DNA from: an uncultured cyanobacterium
GTDB taxonomy: Bacteria; Cyanobacteriota; Cyanobacteriia; Cyanobacteriales; Nostocaceae
DNA: 64,000 nucleotides
Assembly (NCBI GenBank): GCA_903903925.1
Contig: CAIVAU010000005.1
Location: forward strand, 17,215 to 81,214
Direction of reading: 5' to 3'
The notes under the pieces were generated by a model, which did no database searches, was not told the origin of the DNA, and saw only the letters and a program-made list of their open reading frames with translations. Below, piece by piece: positions 18,167 to 27,606 of this stretch (positions are counted from its first letter, which is position 1; each line of letters begins with the position of its first letter). Position numbers and translations under genes: made by a program.

Positions 18167-18940
18167 TTATGAAACTTTAAGGGGCAAACCGTCTTTAAAA
18201 ACCAATAGTTCCCCTGGCTGGATTGGTGTCCAAACTTCATTATCGGTGAGTGGGGTAGTAACGATGACGGCGACGCGATCGCTCTTACGAGTTAACTCCT
18301 GAAAATCAACAGTAACATCTTCATCAATCAAGTGAGCAGCAGCAAAGGGTGCTTGACGTACAATATAGCTCAGCCTAGTTGAGCAGTAAGCAAAAAAGTG
18401 TTCTCCGTCCGAGAGCAAGTAGTTAAAGATACCTTTATCTCCCAAAGTGTGACTGATGTCCCTCAGCACTGAGTACAGTTTTTCTAAAGGAGGCTTACCC
18501 TGAGGAAAGTCTTGCCTTAATCTTTCTAGGATCAAACAGAACGCTTTTTCACTGTCAGTTTGACCAACTGACCGATAAAACTCCCCACCTTCGGGATGAA
18601 AATCAGGCAGATTACCATTGTGTGCAAATACCCAATACCGTTCCCACAGTTCCCGGACAAAGGGATGACAGTTTTCTAAGGCAATTTTACCTTGAGTAGC
18701 TTTGCGGATATGAGCAATCACATGGGTAGAGTGGATGGGATAGCTGCGTACCAAATCGGCTACGGGAGAGGCGATCGAAGGTTTTGCATCTAAAAAAATG
18801 CGGCATCCCTTTTGTTCAAAAAAAGCGATACCCCAACCATCTTGATGATCGTCGGTTTTTCCTCCCCGCGCTGCAAAACCCTCAAAAGAAAAGCAAATAT
18901 CTGTTGGGACATTGCAGTTCATTCCTAGTAGTTGGCACAT
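18167..18940 (-). CDS. class II glutamine amidotransferase (YafJ-like)
   Basis: A 257-residue protein starting MCQLLGMNC, so Cys2 becomes the N-terminal nucleophile after Met removal. DGWGIAFF, the IRKATQG and FAHNGNL segments define the class II (Ntn) glutaminase domain as in GlxB and EgtC/YafJ proteins. It lacks a synthetase domain and the acceptor of the ammonia is unknown. The domain spans the whole protein. Confidence 0.92.
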   Translation of the reverse strand: MCQLLGMNCNVPTDICFSFEGFAARGGKTDDHQDGWGIAFFEQKGCRIFLDAKPSIASPVADLVRSYPIHSTHVIAHIRKATQGKIALENCHPFVRELWERYWVFAHNGNLPDFHPEGGEFYRSVGQTDSEKAFCLILERLRQDFPQGKPPLEKLYSVLRDISHTLGDKGIFNYLLSDGEHFFAYCSTRLSYIVRQAPFAAAHLIDEDVTVDFQELTRKSDRVAVIVTTPLTDNEVWTPIQPGELLVFKDGLPLKVS

Positions 18941-19037
18941 GAGTGATGAATTTTTAACTTAGAGATGAATGGCTGTGGGATCAAGATACTTGAAAATGAT
19001 TCAATTAATCTGGCGCTATTGTTTCAATCTGTGAAGA

Positions 19038-19105
19038 AGGGGTGTGGGGTGTGGGAGGTGTGGGAGGTGTGGGAGGTGTGGGAGGTGTGGGGAGTGTGGG
19101 GAGAA
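19038..19105. repeat. G-rich minisatellite, unit GTGTGGGAG
   Basis: Five to six copies of a 9-base unit (GTGTGGGAG with variants). A C-rich partner at 19138-19156 (CCTCCCACACTCCCCACA) could fold back on it. It lies upstream of the MscS genes in a 436-base region with no credible gene. Confidence 0.85.
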
Positions 19106-19376
19106 TCAAGAGAATGGGCGCATGAATGACAATTCAGTACCTCCCACACTCCCCACAATGAGTGAGAAATCCGGGGGAAGACGTCCCTACATTTGTGTAT
19201 GGGTTTCCCTACCCCCTACTCCCTACCCCCTACACCCTTTTCATGGTTTTTCCTTGAAGAGGAGACATTTCCAAAATGGAAACCTTCTGTGGTAAAATAG
19301 CGTGGCTATTGCCCCCCTGCTCCCCATTGTGGCACGTTACAGCGGATTGATTGCATTCTTATTCAAAAAAATAAAA

Positions 19377-20357
19377 ATGAATGAATTACTAACGACTCGC
19401 TTCTTGTCTCCTCAAACCGAAAAAATCTATCAGCAAATTGTTTCCCCTTACCAAAAGTGGGTAAAAATAGTTGTTACCTTAATACTGATTGATCTGGTTC
19501 TCCTAATTATTCCTAAACCAGATTTCCTTAAGTATCTAGAATTTGCTCTTGGTTTGTCAATCGCCATTACAGTTGGCTGGTTATCCTCTCGCTGGTTTGA
19601 GAATTTTTTTGAAATTTACCTGCAAGGATTTGCCGTAAAAAGAAAAATCAATGGTGAGTTATTAGTAGTAGCGAATCTTGTAGCTGATGCAGTTCTTTTT
19701 GTTAGCATCTTCTTCATTTTTGCGCAGACCCACCGAATCAATCTATTGGGTTTAGTGACGGGCTTAGGAATTGGGGGATTAGCCATTGCCTTTGCTGCGC
19801 AAGAAACTTTACAGCAGTTATTAGGTGGAATCGTTCTTTACATTGACAGACCTTTTGTTGTTGATGACTATATTGGCTTGCCTGATGGTACATTTGGGAG
19901 AGTCGAATCAATTGGTTTGCGTTCTACTAAAATACGAAATTCAGGTAAAGGGACGTTAACTATAGTTCCCAATAGTTCCCTTACCAAACTCAGTATCGAG
20001 AACTTCACGGGAGGTAGAAAAATTGTTTCTCTAATTTATTTAACTTTCTATCGGGAAATTCCCGAAAATGAAAGAGCTTTGATTCGTCAAATCATCTTAG
20101 AAAGTACTCAAGAAGTGTTTGGAATCGACTCTCGCAATACTACGGTGGATTTTAAAGATATTGTTCAAGATGAGAAAACTATTACTCAGGGTCAAATTAA
20201 CTTTTTTATTCTTGGATCTGGTGAGATGGGAATGGAGATGCGCCAGTATTTGCTAGATATAGCAAAACAAAACATCACCATGCAACTGCAAGAATATAAC
20301 CTTGCTTTTGATCTAGAAGAAAAACCAATTAACGTTGATTCACCTATTACTGTCTAA
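19377..20357 (+). CDS. MscS-family mechanosensitive channel, copy 1
   Basis: A 326-residue membrane protein from the ATG at 19377 (the frame is open to a GTG at 19302, which would add 25 residues). Three to four membrane helices precede the pore helix region GLVTGLGIGGLAIAFAAQETLQQLLGG, with the Gly/Ala packing of MscS TM3, followed by the beta domain (DDYIGLPDGTFGRVESIGLRST, IVPNSSLT). Such channels release solutes on hypo-osmotic shock. Nine bases separate it from a paralogue. Confidence 0.92.
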   Translation: MNELLTTRFLSPQTEKIYQQIVSPYQKWVKIVVTLILIDLVLLIIPKPDFLKYLEFALGLSIAITVGWLSSRWFENFFEIYLQGFAVKRKINGELLVVANLVADAVLFVSIFFIFAQTHRINLLGLVTGLGIGGLAIAFAAQETLQQLLGGIVLYIDRPFVVDDYIGLPDGTFGRVESIGLRSTKIRNSGKGTLTIVPNSSLTKLSIENFTGGRKIVSLIYLTFYREIPENERALIRQIILESTQEVFGIDSRNTTVDFKDIVQDEKTITQGQINFFILGSGEMGMEMRQYLLDIAKQNITMQLQEYNLAFDLEEKPINVDSPITV

Positions 20358-20366
20358 ATAACGAGA

Positions 20367-21503
20367 ATGGATCTGCTTTTTAAAAAGAGCCTCATCTGGT
20401 TTCTACCTAATGAAGCCCAACAGAAGTATTTGATTTGGCTGGGAATAAACCTCGCTATTTTCTGTTTCTTTGTTATCCTGTCTTTGATCGTCGGAAAATA
20501 TACTCCTCGCTTTGTAAAATTCGTCATTCGGAAAGTTTTACCTAGAGCAGTATCAAGGATTTACGAAACCTTATTTGACCCCCTTCAACAACTACTGAGA
20601 ATCACAGGTACATTAATTCTCGTTTCTCTTTGTTTGAATTTGATTAAACAATATGCGGGATTTTATCAATTCTTGAAATTTTTCATAGATTTAGGAGTCA
20701 TCTTCGGTTTTGCTGCTTTATTTGCCCGCTTTTTCCGTCAAGTGTTGCGGTCCTATGGCATTGATTTACTTCGCAATGTTGGTCTGGAAGTAGATGAATT
20801 GCTGCTCGTTTTTGAGACCATAGCTAATGGGGTTATTGCGTTTATTGCGGCTCTGGCGTTTGCTCAGAGCCAGAATGTTAATTTAATTGGTGTCCTTGCT
20901 GGTTTAGGCATTGGCGGTATAGCTATTGCTTTTGCTGCTCAAAAAACACTGGAACAGTTTTTCGGAACAATTGTTTTGTATCTGGATCGTCCTTTCTCTC
21001 CTGGAGAATATATTCGGGTTAACTTAAGTTCTCAGGGGACATTATTTGCCCGTGTCGAATCCATTGGTTTGCGCTCAACAAAGCTCCGAACTGCTGCTAA
21101 AAATACCCTCGTCATCGTTCCCAACGCAACAATGGCAAATGCAGATGTTGAGAATATTACGAGAGGGAAAAAGGTCATGGTCATGCTGTATCTTGATTTT
21201 GCTCGGGACTTAAACATGCCTGAATTAGCATTGATCGAAAAAGTGGTCAAGGAAAGTACCAATTCTTTATTTGGGATCGATCCTGGTAGCACAAAGATTA
21301 AATCATTTCCCCAAGAATATGGCTCAGGAGTTCGCGTTAGGGTGAGTTTCTTTATTTTGGGTTCACATGAAAATTCAACAGACTTCCGCAAGCGGTTACT
21401 GGAATTAGCCAATAATTCGATCTCGAGAAAGCTTAGTGGCTACGGTATGGAATTCTCGGTAGAAGAGCCGACACTTTATGTCGATTCACCCATGACAATT
21501 TAA
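20367..21503 (+). CDS. MscS-family mechanosensitive channel, copy 2
   Basis: A 378-residue channel, co-transcribed with the preceding paralogue. It has an extra N-terminal membrane helix (about residues 20-43), then LAGLGIGGIAIAFAAQKTLEQFFGTIVL in the pore helix region and the beta domain (ARVESIGLRSTKLR, IVPNATMANADVEN). Differences in the selectivity-lining segment suggest that the two copies differ in gating or ion preference. Both end with the shared sequence VDSPxTx, confirming a duplication. Confidence 0.92.
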   Translation: MDLLFKKSLIWFLPNEAQQKYLIWLGINLAIFCFFVILSLIVGKYTPRFVKFVIRKVLPRAVSRIYETLFDPLQQLLRITGTLILVSLCLNLIKQYAGFYQFLKFFIDLGVIFGFAALFARFFRQVLRSYGIDLLRNVGLEVDELLLVFETIANGVIAFIAALAFAQSQNVNLIGVLAGLGIGGIAIAFAAQKTLEQFFGTIVLYLDRPFSPGEYIRVNLSSQGTLFARVESIGLRSTKLRTAAKNTLVIVPNATMANADVENITRGKKVMVMLYLDFARDLNMPELALIEKVVKESTNSLFGIDPGSTKIKSFPQEYGSGVRVRVSFFILGSHENSTDFRKRLLELANNSISRKLSGYGMEFSVEEPTLYVDSPMTI

Positions 21504-21508
21504 TTTGA

Positions 21509-22705
21509 TTAAATCAAAGAAAATATATGATGTGCCATTTCTAATTTAGAACAAGGTTCAATTGCTACCTGACGACCGTGCTGATCTAAAAATATCGCTT
21601 TGTTGCGATCGCCGCCAAAACCACTATCAGGTTGATCTAGCGGGTTCGCAACAATAGCATCCAAATTCTTATGATGTAATTTCTCTAATGCAGGCTTGAC
21701 AATATCCCCTGTTTGTGCAGCAAACCCAATTAACCGCTGATGTGGTTGTTTGCGGCGTGCTAATTCCGCGATAATATCCGGTACTGGTTCTAGAGGTAAG
21801 GCTTCAGGAAGCGATCGCTTTGCCAACTTCTGGTGACTATACTCTCGTGGCTTAACATCCCCTACCGCTGCCGACATAACAATCACATCTGCTGATGGTA
21901 AATACTCCAGCATACTAGAGCGCATTTCTTCAGCACTGACAACGGCAATTGCTTGTACTCCTAGGGGTACCTCCCAACAAGCGGGCCCATGCACCAGTGT
22001 CACACTTGCTCCTCGGTGGAGTGCAGCGCGTGCCAAAGCTAACCCCATTTTCCCTGTGGCAGGATTGCCAATAAATCGGACGGGATCAAGATGTTCTCGC
22101 GTTCCTCCAGCACTGATTAAAATGTGCTTTCCGGCTAAATCTCGTAAGCCTCCAGTTTGCAGGAGAGATTGAACGTAAGCGACAATCTCTGGAGGTTCTG
22201 CCATTCTGCCAGCACCAAAGCGATCGCAAGCCAACAATCCCGATGCTGTCCCCATACCATAATATCGGCTATCTGTCAATAGCTGCTGCCAGTTTCGCTG
22301 AACTGCCACCTGTTCCCACATATCAGTATTCATTGCTGGAACTAACAATACAGGGCTTTTAGAAGCTAAGACAGTATTTGTCAGTAAATTGTCAGCCATA
22401 CCATAGGCCAACTTTGCTAATGTATTAGCCGAAAGTGGTGCCATGACAAACACATCTGCCCATTCACCCAAATCGATATGCAGAGGACGTGAGTGAGTTG
22501 GTTGCCAGAAATTTTCATCTGTGTAAGCAGGATGTCGAGACAGAGTTGCTAAAGTCAGAGGCGTGATAAATTCTTGGGCTGAACGAGTCAGGATGACTCT
22601 GACTTCCACCCCAGTTTGAAATAGTGTAGAAACAACTTCGCAAACCTTGTAAGCGGCGATCCCGCCACTTACACCTATAAGAACCCGCTTTTGCGAACTA
22701 ACCAC
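21509..22705 (-). CDS. coaBC: bifunctional phosphopantothenoylcysteine decarboxylase / phosphopantothenate-cysteine ligase
   Basis: A 398-residue fused enzyme for two steps of coenzyme A synthesis. The N-terminal flavoprotein CoaC half shows [10 protein letters not shown], the [14 protein letters not shown] segment [11 protein letters not shown], the PAMNTDMW substrate loop and [10 protein letters not shown] with the active-site cysteine. The C-terminal CoaB half begins at [16 protein letters not shown] and carries IVANPLDQ and the nucleotide-contacting GFAAQTGD. It converges on the MscS genes with five bases between them. Confidence 0.95.
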   Translation of the reverse strand: MVSSQKRVLIGVSGGIAAYKVCEVVSTLFQTGVEVRVILTRSAQEFITPLTLATLSRHPAYTDENFWQPTHSRPLHIDLGEWADVFVMAPLSANTLAKLAYGMADNLLTNTVLASKSPVLLVPAMNTDMWEQVAVQRNWQQLLTDSRYYGMGTASGLLACDRFGAGRMAEPPEIVAYVQSLLQTGGLRDLAGKHILISAGGTREHLDPVRFIGNPATGKMGLALARAALHRGASVTLVHGPACWEVPLGVQAIAVVSAEEMRSSMLEYLPSADVIVMSAAVGDVKPREYSHQKLAKRSLPEALPLEPVPDIIAELARRKQPHQRLIGFAAQTGDIVKPALEKLHHKNLDAIVANPLDQPDSGFGGDRNKAIFLDQHGRQVAIEPCSKLEMAHHIFSLI

Positions 22706-22736
22706 TAACCACTAACCCCTAACAAATCTGACCTCT

Positions 22737-22952
22737 TCACGCTTCATCATAGGGTTCCAAGTCTAAGAGATAGATATAGTGTTCTACTAACTCCGGACGC
22801 TGAAATGCGATCGCTCGGAGTAGATGCCAATCATTCAAACCCTCAAAAGCATTACTATAATTATCTTGTTCCAGACGTATAGCTAATTCTTCCACCTCTT
22901 GTAAAGTCATAACAGCGATTTCTTTCTTGGAAATGCTTAGAGTTTTCATCAT
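22737..22952 (-). CDS. DUF2555 protein
   Basis: A small cyanobacterial protein of the DUF2555 type (MTLQEVEELAIRLEQDNYSNAFEGLNDW, then RAIAFQRPELVEHYIYLL). The frame is open to 22982, but a GGGAGGGG ribosome site lies just before tandem ATGs at 22952 and 22949, giving 70-71 residues. It lies upstream of coaBC on the same strand. No biochemical function is known to me. Confidence 0.85.
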   Translation of the reverse strand: MMKTLSISKKEIAVMTLQEVEELAIRLEQDNYSNAFEGLNDWHLLRAIAFQRPELVEHYIYLLDLEPYDEA

Positions 22953-23107
22953 GCTTGCCCCTCCCTTAAGCCGCAGTCGCATCCAATGTGGGTACTTTTG
23001 TGCTTGACGCCACCACCCAATATATATTACTCACTTCATGGCATTAATTCTGTGAAAGTTTTCAAGATTTTCACCATAATTTATAAAAATTTCGTAATCC
23101 TGATTAA

Positions 23108-23746
23108 TTAACAGAGTGAATTAATGACAAATTTCTTAAAGACTTCTAGCATCTGCAGACTGATTTCATGACCCGAGTCAAATTCTTGATACTGAACCAC
23201 AACTCCCAATGAAGCTAAAGTTTCCCGCGCTAACAGCGCCGCTTGCAGTGGTACAACTGTATCTTGTTGACCATGCATAATTAAAACTGGGGGTAGAGAC
23301 GTTGCATGCAACGTTTCTAGATTTGTTGCTGCACCGGGTTGCAAATACCCACTCATAGAGACTAAACCGGCTAGAGGCAATTTTAATCCTACATCCAAAG
23401 TCATAGCCGCACCTTGAGAAAACCCACTCAAAATTGTCCGCGATAAAGGCACACCAGTGACACTCTCCAAAGATTGCAACCAATCTGTTAACAACTTCCG
23501 ACTTTCTGTTAAACCCTGATACATATTCTCTGTTGTCAGGTCATACCAAGCCCTCCCTGCAGAGGAAGAGGAATGAGGAAAGGGAGCATTAGGAAACAAT
23601 AACTGATAATCTGGCAAGTCCAAAAATGGTAATAAAGATCCCACATCATCAGCATTAGCACCCCAACCGTGCAAAATTACAAGTAAACCTTTTGGTGCTT
23701 GCCCCGCTTGTGGAGGTAGACTGATGGATTCTAGAGAATTAGTCAT
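23108..23746 (-). CDS. alpha/beta hydrolase, carboxylesterase/phospholipase family
   Basis: A 212-residue cytosolic esterase. LVILHGWGANADD forms the oxyanion region, the nucleophile elbow is GFSQGAAMTLD, the acid is in HGQQDTVVP and the histidine in DSGHEIS, a complete catalytic triad of the short carboxylesterase (YpfH/Est) type. The natural substrate is unknown. Confidence 0.9.
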   Translation of the reverse strand: MTNSLESISLPPQAGQAPKGLLVILHGWGANADDVGSLLPFLDLPDYQLLFPNAPFPHSSSSAGRAWYDLTTENMYQGLTESRKLLTDWLQSLESVTGVPLSRTILSGFSQGAAMTLDVGLKLPLAGLVSMSGYLQPGAATNLETLHATSLPPVLIMHGQQDTVVPLQAALLARETLASLGVVVQYQEFDSGHEISLQMLEVFKKFVINSLC

Positions 23747-23878
23747 AGAAATTATTTAAGAGGGAACAGGGAACAGGGAACAGGCAAAAGGGAAATCCCC
23801 ATGATGAAAATCAGGGGATTTGAATAATGGGTCAGAATACAGGAGTCAGAATACAGGAGTCAGAATTGTTAAATATTT

Positions 23879-25405
23879 TTACGCTCCGACAGATTCCTTC
23901 GCAGCGTACATCACTTCCACGGTGATGACATTCATATTCCGCTCACGAGCGAATTTTTCGGTATTGCGCTTAACTTTACCGCGCACAAAACCAGGAATCT
24001 TGTTTAACTCTGCTTGAGCTTCTTTATTCCAACCAAGGTCAGAATCAGCAGAAATACCCTTAGTAATCACGTCCTTGGTGTCGTGTCCACCAAAGATTTC
24101 TAGCAAGTGGTCTTCCATTCCTAAGGTAAAGGAATTGTACACCAAATCTGTAATTTGGTTAGTTCCTTCGTAACCCATGAATGGTTTGTAACCTATCGGG
24201 AAGTTCTGGATGTGGATCGGTGCTGCAATGACACCGCAGGGGATGTCTAGACGCTTACCGACATGGCGTTCCATTTGGGTACCGAAGATCGCTGAGGGTT
24301 CTACCCGTGCGATCGCATCCCCAATCTGACCATGATCGTCTGTGATCAGCACTTCATCGCAGTATTCGCTGACCTGTTCGCGGAACCAATCAGCATCGTA
24401 CTTGCAGTAGGTTCCAGCCCAGACGACGTGAATACCCATTTCTCGGGCAAGAATTTTGGTCATAGCAGCGGCGTGGGTATTATCACCAAACACGACTGCT
24501 TTTTTGCCGGTCAAGTTCTGACAGTCAATAGAACGAGAAAACCATGCAGCTTGAGATACATGTAAGGTTTGGTTGTTGACAAACTCTTCGTAGTTAACAT
24601 CGGCACCTTGGGCGTTAACTACCTGCTGAATCTTACGGATACAACGAGCCGTTTCTACTACACCCATTGGTGTGATGTCTACAGATGGTATCCCGAATTC
24701 TGTTTCTAGGTATTGAGCAGTCATGACACCAAGTTCGCGATAAGGTATCAAGTTAAACCAAGCGCGGGGTAGGTTCTTTAACTGATGAACAGAAGCACCC
24801 TCTGGGAGGACTACATTGACTTCAATACCTAAATCAGCCATTAGCCGCTTTAGTTCAGTGCAGTCGTGCTGGTTGTGGAAGCCAAGGGTGGATATACCGA
24901 TGATGTTGACTGAGGGCTTTTCGGTTTTGCCTTGTGGAAGTTCGCCCTTCTTACGAGCTTTCTCAATGTAGAATTGAACGATTTGATGCAGGGTGCGATC
25001 GGCAGCTTGCAGTTCATTGACGCGGTAGTGGTTCACGTCCGCCAGGATCACGTCGGATTTCGACTCCATCTGCGCCCGTTCGACAAAGTTTTGCAGGTCT
25101 TCTTGCAAAATGCTAGAGGTACAGGTGGGAGTTAACACAATGAGGTCTGGACTTTCTTCAACGTCTTTGCGGGTGATGTTGTCCACCACTTTTTCTTGGG
25201 AGCCGCGTGCCAAAACGTTGCGGTCAACAATACTTGCTGTCACTGGAGTGAAGTTCCTTTCCCGCTCCAGCATAGAACGCATGACGTTGAAGTAATCATC
25301 GCCCAGTGGCGCGTGCATAATCGCGTGAACATTCTTAAAGGAACTGGCGACCCGCAAAGTGCCAATGTGGGCGGGACCTGCATACATCCAGTAAGCCAAT
25401 TTCAT
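23879..25405 (-). CDS. chlB: light-independent protochlorophyllide reductase subunit B
   Basis: A 508-residue ChlB, full length. With ChlN it forms the catalytic NB component that reduces protochlorophyllide in the dark, fed with electrons by ChlL. The N-terminus [19 protein letters not shown], the cysteine in [13 protein letters not shown], and the C-terminal PCH-like domain ([17 protein letters not shown]) are typical. The start follows an AGGGAG site. chlL and chlN are not adjacent, as is common for chlB. Confidence 0.97.
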   Translation of the reverse strand: MKLAYWMYAGPAHIGTLRVASSFKNVHAIMHAPLGDDYFNVMRSMLERERNFTPVTASIVDRNVLARGSQEKVVDNITRKDVEESPDLIVLTPTCTSSILQEDLQNFVERAQMESKSDVILADVNHYRVNELQAADRTLHQIVQFYIEKARKKGELPQGKTEKPSVNIIGISTLGFHNQHDCTELKRLMADLGIEVNVVLPEGASVHQLKNLPRAWFNLIPYRELGVMTAQYLETEFGIPSVDITPMGVVETARCIRKIQQVVNAQGADVNYEEFVNNQTLHVSQAAWFSRSIDCQNLTGKKAVVFGDNTHAAAMTKILAREMGIHVVWAGTYCKYDADWFREQVSEYCDEVLITDDHGQIGDAIARVEPSAIFGTQMERHVGKRLDIPCGVIAAPIHIQNFPIGYKPFMGYEGTNQITDLVYNSFTLGMEDHLLEIFGGHDTKDVITKGISADSDLGWNKEAQAELNKIPGFVRGKVKRNTEKFARERNMNVITVEVMYAAKESVGA

Positions 25406-25652
25406 AACTGTGTTCTCCCTTTTTATAAAACGAACTGCGTCCGATTCGAGGTTGACTATGAGTGCTTGATTGTTAAATCGTTTCTGATTCTCTCAAAACT
25501 TGTAGCCCAACAGATGTCAGAACCCAAGGGATTTACATTTCTTCCAAAAGCTGAAACCTCTTTACTTATTAAGATTCGGCTTGGAACTTAAACAACATTT
25601 TTGTTGCTAAAGTTATATAAATCTTAATATTCTGGTAAATATTCAGGTACGA

Positions 25653-25838
25653 TCACAAACTAAGCGTCGGAGTGATGTAGAGATATAGGCCTTGCTCATC
25701 CTTCATGCGGCCTTGAGCTTCAGTAATGCCTTTGCCTTTGCCACCCGTACTAAGATAGATTTGCGCAGTAGCAACAATTAACTCGTAGGGTAGGTTAATA
25801 AAATGTAACGCGCTTTTTATTTTATTTGTATTGGCTCT
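25653..25838 (-). pseudogene. unidentified open fragment upstream of chlB
   Basis: 61 codons are open between two stops, with coding-like content (INLPYELIVATAQIYL, GRMKDEQGLYLYITPTLSL, stop) but no ATG near the 5' end and no ribosome site. It may be the tail of a lost gene. I do not recognise a family. Confidence 0.3.
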
Positions 25839-25950
25839 TCAACAAATAAGTGTGATCGCTGACTGTACCTGAATTGGAAGCTATCGGGCTTTGAGGTATA
25901 ATGAAGTAAGGTAGGCATAACCTTGAACTTTTCTTTGGAGTATAAAACCG

Positions 25951-26175
25951 ATGGAAGTTAAAGAAATTAAAATTTATGTTGATGCAGAAGCTGCTAATGT
26001 TTACGAATCAGCCCTATTTGATGATCGTCAAAAAATTAATGCTATCCTTAGCTTAAAACTCAAGGAATTCGCCAGACAGCGCCGACCACTTGAAGAAGTA
26101 ATGAGTGATATCAGTCGTAAGGCAAAAGCCAGAGGACTAACTCCAGAAATTTTGAATAACTTGTTAAGTGAATAA
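25951..26175 (+). CDS. small antitoxin-like protein
   Basis: A 74-residue acidic protein (MEVKEIKIYVDAEAANVYES, then RRPLEEVMSDISRKAKARGL) of the type that precedes PIN toxins in cyanobacteria. An ATG with GGAG upstream supports the start. The following PIN gene survives only as a 30-codon stub, so this antitoxin is orphaned here. Confidence 0.7.
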   Translation: MEVKEIKIYVDAEAANVYESALFDDRQKINAILSLKLKEFARQRRPLEEVMSDISRKAKARGLTPEILNNLLSE

Positions 26176-26176
26176 C

Positions 26177-26269
26177 GTGCACTACGTTTTTGACACAAAT
26201 GTGATTATTAGTGTTCTCCGTCCTGCCTTCTTCAATCCCAATTACCCCACCGAGATAGATGTAATTTAA
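26177..26269 (+). pseudogene. truncated PIN toxin
   Basis: GTG start one base after the antitoxin stop, reading VHYVFDTNVIISVLRPAF, the classic beta1-alpha1 start of a PIN domain with its first catalytic Asp, then ending after 30 codons. The remaining acidic residues are absent. The stop lies two bases from the stop of the convergent PIN gene, so the junction probably marks a deletion. Confidence 0.8.
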
Positions 26270-26271
26270 GG

Positions 26272-26709
26272 TCAAATCCCAGTTGGATTAACAGCAGTAA
26301 TTTCTGAGTAACGGGCAAAATCACTAATATTAAATGTAAGGATATGAGTTAAACCATTCACCAGCATTGCTGCAACCAGTCGCGCATCGTGTACGTTGAT
26401 TCCTCTAATACCATAAGCCACCACTAAGCTTTCCCATTCCTGGTAAATTGCTTCAGTATCTAGCAACAATGGAAACAACACCTTTAAACGGTTAACTTCT
26501 GTCTGTGTTTCTGCTAGACTACGCCCTAAGCCATTTCGCTCGGTTGGGCGTGTGCAGACGTTCCAAAATTCAATCAAGTTTTGCGGCACGATGTACAACT
26601 GTTCGCCGCGACTGCGTAATGTCCTGATAGCATTGGCGGCATCCGGGTTCATCGGATGGCTAAGGTCTACACTTCTTAACAGGACATTAGTATCTACAAG
26701 GTAAGGCAC
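26272..26709 (-). CDS. PIN-domain toxin, VapC-like
   Basis: A 145-residue full-length PIN protein: MPYLVDTNVLLRSVD carries the first Asp, LIEFWNVCTRP the Glu, and NVHDARLVAAMLVNG with LTFNISDFARY the last two acidic sites. It starts directly after the stop of the upstream small gene (no gap), so the two are an operon. It should act as a Mg-dependent ribonuclease. Confidence 0.88.
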   Translation of the reverse strand: MPYLVDTNVLLRSVDLSHPMNPDAANAIRTLRSRGEQLYIVPQNLIEFWNVCTRPTERNGLGRSLAETQTEVNRLKVLFPLLLDTEAIYQEWESLVVAYGIRGINVHDARLVAAMLVNGLTHILTFNISDFARYSEITAVNPTGI

Positions 26710-27015
26710 TTAACCTCGTTCTCCATAAATACTTTCGCGGCTAATGGCTTCATCAGAAAGCGACGGGAGATTAAGCTCTCGGTGGCTCTCCACCCACTCA
26801 GTAAATGCTGCTACCCACTCAGTAGGGCTTGCAGTTTCATAGAAAGGGCGTTCCCTTGATGGTTGTACGAGCTGCTCAAGCATGGTGTTCAAGTGAGGTT
26901 TAATCTCCGATGGACTACGGTTGGAAATCTTCGCTAACAAACGGGTAATTGTTTCAATATCCTGACTATGGGCTTGTTCTAAATCACTCATAACAGATTT
27001 TGGTTGACTGTTCAT
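26710..27015 (-). CDS. antitoxin candidate of the PIN pair
   Basis: A 101-residue acidic, largely helical protein ending SLSDEAISRESIYGERG, a tail typical of cyanobacterial VapC partners. It lies immediately upstream of the PIN toxin. An internal ATG at codon 9 is another possible start. The assignment is by position and size. Confidence 0.65.
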   Translation of the reverse strand: MNSQPKSVMSDLEQAHSQDIETITRLLAKISNRSPSEIKPHLNTMLEQLVQPSRERPFYETASPTEWVAAFTEWVESHRELNLPSLSDEAISRESIYGERG

Positions 27016-27035
27016 AGCTTAAACACTGTTTTCGA

Positions 27036-27560
27036 TCAAGCCGATACCAACCGTCGCAAAGATTCAGCGCGGCGCTTGGCTGTATCGTTTTTTGGATCGT
27101 ATTTGAGCGCGTCTTCGTAAGTTTGTAGCGCCTGAACTGTTAATTTTTTCCGCTCGTAAGCATGACCGAGATTATTCAGTGCTGTCACATAGTCGGGTTT
27201 ATGTTTTAGAGCCTCTTTATACTGACGAATTGCTAAGTCATACTGTTCTTGAGCAAAGTAAGCGTACCCTAACCCATTGTAGATGGGGGCAATATTTTCT
27301 TCTCCCTCTTCTTCAGCGGCTTTGAGAGCTTTTTGAAAGAGGGGGATGGCTTGGGAAAACACTTTTTTCTCTAAATAAATACTGGCTAATTCGTAATATT
27401 CCTGTACTGTACCCGGTTCTTTGTTTAACTTCTTGCGTAATCGTGAGAGGTTGCTTTCAAGCTTACGAGTTTTGAATACCTGTCGAAAAATGCTGACGAC
27501 TGTGAATAAGAGCAAAACGACTAAAATTGACAGATAAAAAACTGCTAGATTGTTATCCAT
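27036..27560 (-). CDS. ycf37: TPR membrane protein, Ycf37-like photosystem I assembly factor
   Basis: A 174-residue protein, matching the Ycf37 length. One N-terminal membrane helix (residues 6-24, FYLSILVVLLLFTVVSIF) is followed by a basic stretch and three TPR units (for example APIYNGLGYAYFAQEQYDLAI and VTALNNLGHAYERKKLTVQAL). Ycf37 anchors in thylakoids and helps photosystem I assembly and trimerisation. Other single-TM TPR proteins exist, so the symbol is given with some reserve. Confidence 0.75.
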   Translation of the reverse strand: MDNNLAVFYLSILVVLLLFTVVSIFRQVFKTRKLESNLSRLRKKLNKEPGTVQEYYELASIYLEKKVFSQAIPLFQKALKAAEEEGEENIAPIYNGLGYAYFAQEQYDLAIRQYKEALKHKPDYVTALNNLGHAYERKKLTVQALQTYEDALKYDPKNDTAKRRAESLRRLVSA

Positions 27561-27606
27561 TGCCTTGATTAAAAGCTTCGTTGGTAAATAAGGCGAGTAG
27601 CCTACT

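Noticed and set aside
17959..18180. 73-residue plus-strand frame between the NIL and amidotransferase genes
   Set aside because: It is built largely from the two GAAAC...GTTTC palindromes and overlaps the amidotransferase end.
19044..19295. 83-residue frame starting MGCGRCGRCG
   Set aside because: It translates the G-rich minisatellite; not a cysteine-rich peptide gene.
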